From contig CM069433.1 of the NCBI GenBank assembly GCA_035610365.1, forward strand, positions 131,458,545 through 131,522,544: a stretch of DNA of 64,000 nucleotides, read 5' to 3'. The notes below the pieces were generated by a model. The model made no database searches, had not been told where the DNA came from, and saw only the letters and a list, made by a program, of their open reading frames with translations. A program made the translations under genes and the position numbers. The stretch comes from Aquatica leii (taxonomy: Eukaryota; Arthropoda; Insecta; Coleoptera; Lampyridae). Within the stretch, counting starts at the first letter, position 1, and each line of letters begins with the position of its first letter. Below are positions 58,576-64,000 of this stretch, piece after piece.

Positions 58576-59329
58576 AAGAAAATGCAATCAAGAAAATATC
58601 AAATTCGCATCGTTTCGGAAATGGCGAGTCGGAACCGTAATCCAATATTAGAACAGTTCGTAGAAATTTATAAGTCGGAACCTTGTTTTGGGCGCGTAAA
58701 AAGCAAAGAATATCACGACAGAGATAAAAGATCTCAAGCATACGGTAAATTGATAATCAAGCTCAAGAAATTGGAACGTAGAAAAGACGATGTGATTTCA
58801 AAAATTAATACGCTACGTAGTAATGTTAAACGAGAGAAAAAAAATACGGTAAATCTAAAGTCGGGAGCATCATCTGATGACATTTATAAATCAACACTGT
58901 GGTACTTTGAATGATTCGATTTTATTGGAGATCAAGATGTCCCTCGCAGTTCGCTATCTAACATTTTGGATATTGATGAGAATGATTCCGATGTAAGTAT
59001 AAATTAGTAAATTATTTATTTTGTAATTTATCGATACAGCTTGATGTGTAGTTAGGTAGATTTTTTAGAGAAATGTGCCTATTAAAAAGGTCCGAGCTTT
59101 TCCATTTCGGCAAAAAAAATGTCAAAAATCTACCTTTGCGCTTAGCTATAGGCCAGCAGAGTTTTGTTTTTTGCAACGTAGTTCATAGCCTTATAAAATG
59201 CAGGTACCTACATAGATTGTTACAAAAACAACTCAAGCGGCGAGGTTGCTCATTTATTCATCAAACAATGTTACTACATAAAAATAGAAAGAATATTTTA
59301 CATTTCAGTGTAACTATCCTGTCAAGGTA

Positions 59330-60045
59330 CTTTATTGACAGAGTAAGTTTGGTATTCTAGCCTGACTTTTTTTGCATCATTTCCTCGATTTTGTAGTTGT
59401 AAATTTTTTATGTTTGAACGTTTGGTATCGTAGCCCGTGGTAACAACAGTTCTACTATACACATTTTCTCGATAAAAACATCTTGTGTGTGATCCATTAG
59501 AAAGTTGCGGAAAACGCATGTAGCCATAACCACTTTTTCTACATTTTTTGGTTCTAAATTAATTTAACTGTTGTAAATGTGAAAGCGTTTTCAACTACTT
59601 TTGTTGCGCAAGATAATTTATAATTAAAAATTCTTTTTTCATAGCTGGCTAATCCGCTTAACGATATGGTTCCAGCATGTCGGAACGGGAATGTATCATC
59701 AGTTAGAAAGACATAGCAAACACCTTGAACTGTGTTGAATCTATTTGGAGTTTGGAAGATTTAAATGTTACATTTGTAGTTTTTCAGAAAACGTTGTATT
59801 CAGCCAAACACCTCCATCGGAAACTCTTCCATTTGTACCAAAATATGCTAATAGAAATCGTATCTGGCATCAACTATTGCCATAAGAACCATGCTAAGTC
59901 ATTCTTTATAGTTGTAGTAATAAGATCAACTATGAGAAGGTGGCACAATGTGTCTTCTATCGATGGCACCTAAGCAGTGAGGAAAATTCCATCTCTCTTC
60001 GAAAAGTTGCGCGATTTCCTTCCATTTATCCGATGAATTTGGAAA
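59330..60045 (-). pseudogene. Harbinger DDE transposase, catalytic exon, decayed
   Basis: The exon opens at 60045 after acceptor TTTAG (60047-60046). It reads FPNSSDKWKEIAQLFEERWN, then FPHCLGAIDRRHIVPPS (first Asp), SMVLMAIVDARYDF, and a frame-shifted LTDDTFPFR (second Asp context VGDDAFPLR). YEKRIFNYKLSCATKVVENA then supplies the Glu block (VVENAF), and NVEKVVMATCV follows, ending about 59400. Many stops. No N-terminal exon was recognised to the right of 62850. The exon lies inside the MADF intron. Confidence 0.72.
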
Positions 60046-60209
60046 CTAAATAATAAACATTATTTTGTATTCTTTTAGGATGCCAACAATTCTACAGAAA
60101 ATACCATTGATAATACTACGGATAATGATGCTGTTAATGCTGATACCGGGAATATAGACGATATTACGACACCAAAGAAGACACAATTTGTTACATGCCA
60201 AAGTTAACA

Positions 60210-62270
60210 CAAAGTTACTGCCTGAAATGGGGTAACATAAACGATGTTGTGCCACTAGCTCAATGGAGAAGGGGGTGGGTTGTAATTTAAAATTCCGTGA
60301 AAATTGGAAACGCGATCGACGTAAAATTGAACTAAAACGGTAAAATAGTCAAAAATCGGTAAGGGCGCCAATCAAGGTCACGATGAGGGTAGCTTTCAAA
60401 CCCCTGATTATCCGAAAGCTCATCTGGTTGGTTACAACCCCGGAACTTACCTTGAGTTGTAACTATTCTGAAATACACTTAAAAACAAAAATTTACGTAT
60501 GCGGCGGCTAAATGAATAAAAGCTCTTTACATTTAACAATTTAACATTTATTGAATGAATAATTAAAACAAAAACAAAAAAAAATAATAATGAATAGTAA
60601 ACAAATTTCAATAAAAGAAATGAAATAATCTTAAGCAAAACCAAACAAAAATGAACAATCTACACACAAAACATTAAATTACAAATTTATAAAAAGAAAA
60701 TGCTACTATAATAGCGTTAACTCGACGTTTTCAAATAAAACATAACGCCAATAAATCTCAAGGCCTTGACCGCATAAGAAATTAAACAATTCAAATAACT
60801 AAGAACAATACAGGTTATAAAATATATGTCCGAACTTTAATTCGAACTAAACAAAATATAGTCTATAATTCGTTACATTATCTTATATTCGGGAATACGA
60901 TTTACTTTTCAAACGCACCAAAACAAAGTTAATTTATGTTAACTTCGCGCAAACACTTTAAGTGTTCCTTGAAATAATTAAATTTAACGTTAGTCGTAAT
61001 TCAATCGGCTCAAATTCAAAGCTTTTACTGCATTTCAATCGCGGGTCACTACACAATAATAACCAAAATCGATAAATACCTTTTTACTGAATTGGAGATA
61101 CCAGGTAAGCTGCGGGTCACAGTGGTTTTCAAAAGCTACAACCTCAGATGGACTTCGGCTGCTCCCAAACGTACCGTACTCGAATGCGGGGTCAATGGAA
61201 CCCCCAAACCATAGGACACCAGCGGAAGATTTATTTCACAATTTAAACCGCACAATAGCGAAGAAAAGGGACTTTTCTACTTAAAACATCGAAACTTAAT
61301 CCCTCAAGCGTGATTGTTTATTTTTGGATACCGTGACGTCTATATAAACCGTACATTACGAAATTTGAAAAATTAACATTTTCACCACCACACTTAATTT
61401 TCACGGTACCAATTTTCTTCCGCGGTAAGGCATAACGATAGGGCCTAATACCCTGCTCACTCTACTACATCTCACGATCCCCGGTATTTCTAAATATCCA
61501 CTACGATCGAATCCTCATCCATATATCAACTTTTTTCGATTACCCTTTCCACAAAGGCTGTGTTCGAAATTTCAAGAACGAAAATACTCTCATTACGAAG
61601 TGCGATAAAGAGGTAATCAGTCCCCATTACGTCATATTTATAGCATTTGGACACGGCATTTCGCTTGTACGTGAAAGTGTCAAATTGACAAAATATTATA
61701 TTACAAGAATTTAAACTGCCTAATAAATTAAGATAATGACTTAATTTTTCCACGTAATCTAAACGATTGACACAAAGAATTCAAAGTACGACTGTACTGA
61801 GAATGCACTTGAACAAAGAACTTTTGAACCAACTTAAAATAAACAAACGACGAAAATATATTTAATTACGATTATATCTCAGAAAGGAAACATAAATTAC
61901 AACTGGAATTCTCAACAAACCAAGTGAAATACTTAATAAACAAAATCGCGAAATCAGATGGTTCACGGCGTAACAAAATACAAAACTTTATCAACAATTT
62001 AAATTGTAACTTTGAATTTAAAATCGTACAATAACTTATTAAACTCAATCTAAAATCACATTAAAACAAATTCAGAATACTGTGTCCATTACCAAAGATT
62101 ACTCAAACAACCAATCGATTTTAAACGATGGTTACACCGAGCTAACAAATCGAGAAAGAAAAAAAAGAAAACGCAAATTCAGCCAGCTGAATCTATTTAT
62201 GGGGTCTGTCATAAAAGAAAACTGCTGAATTTCAAACGCAGGTCACAAATTACCCGCTACAAGACGAGAA
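60210..62270. mobile_element. About 2-kb insertion of unknown type within the MADF exon
   Basis: The MADF reading ends near 60205 and resumes near 62290. The intervening DNA has a different character: locally GC-richer blocks at 60300-60450 and 61090-61250. On the minus strand, TTTATATAGACGTCACGG (about 61335) is a TATA-like site, with AATAAA near 61232 and TTGATTGGCGCCCTTACC near 60370. This could be an LTR-type regulatory region, but ends and target duplication were not established. Confidence 0.4.
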
Positions 62271-62850
62271 AGAAAGAAAACAATAGAGCAAGACGTATTA
62301 CTATCTTAGAAAGACCATTTTAAGCGTCCTACTCCTGCTTCGGCACCAGAAGATCGATGCCATTTTTTTTGGGAAGATCTATCGCAATGAAATTAAGATC
62401 ATTAGACAAACGTCAACGCTTGATTGCGAAGAACATAATTGACTACAACCTGTTCGATGCCGAGATGGGTAATCTGAATACCGAAGCAATTCTGAAACGT
62501 CAAAGTTTTACTTTTGTTTCTTCACCAACTCCTAGTCTGTCAGGAACTCCAAGTCCGAGTCCTTCTCTTTCACTAGTTCAAAAATATTAGACACAACCAT
62601 ATACTCACACCGCTTCTGTTGCATCCCAAATTCAACCCTTCGTATCTCCGATACAACAGTACTCAACAATAAAGTTTTGCGATTTCTTCTATACTGTAAA
62701 GTTAGCCCTGCGCATCTCCGATTCAACAACAACCTACTTCTTCTGCGCCACAATGTCAGTCCTCACCAGCACTACATGAAGAATTTGACGCACAACCAAC
62801 AATAGAAACTGCATCATTTCATTCAGATTTTAATTCAGAATTAATTTAAA

Positions 62851-64000
62851 TATCTAATTGTTTAATTAAACTAAGTATTAAAATTTTAAAACAAAAATTT
62901 GTAGATCTTTTTGCCTATTCATGAGGCAATGTATGTATGTGCAAATTTCCAACTATTTATGTGGATTTTTAAATAAAAAAGGTTTAAGTAATAAGTTTTT
63001 GTGTGCTCTAATCTTTGTGTAGTTAGAATTAGTTGCTATTTGGTTTCTCTTCTTTGCTTTGCTTTGGTTCTTTGATATCATGTATTATTGAAATTTAAAT
63101 GTAAATAAAGGAGCCTCATAAATGTATAAAAAATTGTGCTTAGATTTTTTTCTTTACAAATATAATTCACAAGCATTGTTTTATTTTATTTTACACTTCT
63201 ACTTAATCATTATAAAATGTTCGTTAACTGAGTAATGGGTCGCAAAAAGCTGTTGCAAAATTATTCGTACCGTTAGAAAAAATAGGTCACGAAAATTAAT
63301 CGTTTAAAATAGTAATAGCTTTTTCTAAATTAACTGTAATAAATTTTCTACTTTCTGTCCAAACACACATTTGTTGTTAGAAGCACCTATTGCGTAAGCT
63401 TCTAAACCTAAACCAATTTTTTGCAAATCAGTTTCTCGTCATACACCAACAATAAAAAATTAATTTCAGTTTTATAAAGTCATGGTCAAATCTAATATAT
63501 GATCTCATTTGTGCTTCAAATTGTATTCTTTTTGAATTAAGATTTACTATAATTAAACCCGGACTTTTAAATTTTTTCTTGAGTTTGATGTTTTCTATTT
63601 CTTAGACTTGAACGCATTTTATACAGTAAAAATAAAATCGTGACCGTTGCCGCCGTGATTAAAACACGGTGAAGGTTAGGAAAGCTCAAATAAGTTTGAT
63701 TTATATAGTTTTGAAAATGTTATTAAAAAAGATTTACTATTTGTATTGCACGTAATTATTTGAATGTCGATATCGTAAAGCCTATTAATGAATTACAAAA
63801 GAGAACTTGATTCGTTTATGTATTCTTCGCTTTTCGCTAAACATTTCTTTATTTAATTTTGGTCGGATTGTTGTTGAAATCACGTTCAATCATAATGTGC
63901 GTGTTGTTAAGACGGTAATTGTATTTATCCTCAGGCAACAATATTAACCTGTAACCTCTTCACAAACCTGCTTCCGTGAGTAAATTGATGCTCTCGTTCA
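62851..64000. other. No recognisable gene to the window end
   Basis: The N-terminal exon of the second Harbinger transposase would be expected on the minus strand here but was not found. A short hydrophobic minus-strand stretch near 63600-63660 (ITAATVTILFLLYKM) has no other support. Confidence 0.4.

Larger units (their letters stand above)
58621..62850 (+). pseudogene. MADF-protein gene of a second Harbinger copy, two exons, disrupted
   Basis: Exon 1 is 58621-58992: MASRNRNPILEQFVEIYKSE starts a MADF domain through KSTLWYFE, with one in-frame stop at 58912, then an acidic end and donor GTAAGT at 58993. The acceptor TTTTAG at 60078 opens exon 2 at 60079 in phase 0 (DANNSTENTIDN), which runs to about 60205. 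A foreign segment of about 2 kb intervenes, then the C-terminal part resumes near 62300 (KRPTPASAP, a poly-T frameshift at about 62365, FLGRSIAMKLRSLDKRQRLI). This is the BESS-like helix, followed by a Ser/Pro/Gln tail to 62850. The intron contains the transposase exon on the other strand, as in the complete copy at 11.3-14.0 kb. Confidence 0.72.

Overview
The window reads as AT-rich, repeat-dominated nuclear DNA from an arthropod, most likely an insect. Reasons: spliced GT-AG exons, MADF/BESS-type proteins, PIF/Harbinger, hAT, piggyBac, CACTA-like and Penelope-like elements, several LINE clades and Ty3/gypsy relics. There is no bacterial-style gene organisation. The order cannot be fixed from sequence alone; the repeat mix is beetle-like. 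I saw no tRNA, rRNA or CRISPR array.

Layout: 1.9-5.2 kb is a decayed plus-strand gypsy-type retrotransposon. 10.5-14.5 kb is a minus-strand LINE split by a nearly intact 2,659-bp PIF/Harbinger element (11342-14000) with a TTA target-site duplication. 16.3-16.9 kb is a Penelope-like relic. 17.3-18.0 kb is a second Harbinger relic. 18077-20630 is a CAC-ended DNA transposon with long terminal inverted repeats (TIRs). 22.8-23.5 kb is a Jockey-like endonuclease relic. 25.7-26.95 kb holds the only likely host exons, on the minus strand. 27.85-29.5 kb is a LINE. 30.0-31.9 kb has a MADF relic and a minus-strand hAT pseudogene. 35278-37860 is a DNA transposon with GGATATATCC-bearing ends and a heat-shock-like promoter. 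46.9-48.1 kb is a minus-strand gypsy fragment. 48.4-49.9 kb is a hAT/piggyBac chimera. 50.46-51.1 kb is a palindrome-ended repeat. 51.5-52.7 kb is a LINE 3' half. 53.3-54.0 kb is a short interspersed repeat. 56.2-58.6 kb is a LINE 5' half abutting a third, decayed Harbinger element (58.6-62.85 kb) with a 2-kb insertion.

The most interesting result is the gene architecture of the Harbinger elements. The plus-strand MADF DNA-binding gene and the minus-strand DDE transposase gene are interlocked: each gene's single intron contains an exon of the other, and the two splice acceptors lie back to back about 25 bp apart. The same plan is visible in the decayed copy at 58.6-62.85 kb (acceptors about 31 bp apart) and fits the mirrored relic at 17.3-18.0 kb. 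A second point of interest is the transposon at 35.3-37.9 kb, whose 5' leader carries an array of heat-shock-element units, a TATA box and an initiator at canonical spacing.

The remaining long stretches (0.5-1.9, 5.3-10.5, 20.6-22.8, 31.9-35.2, 37.9-46.4 and 54-56.2 kb) show no gene I can support, only AT-rich DNA with short hairpins and repeats.
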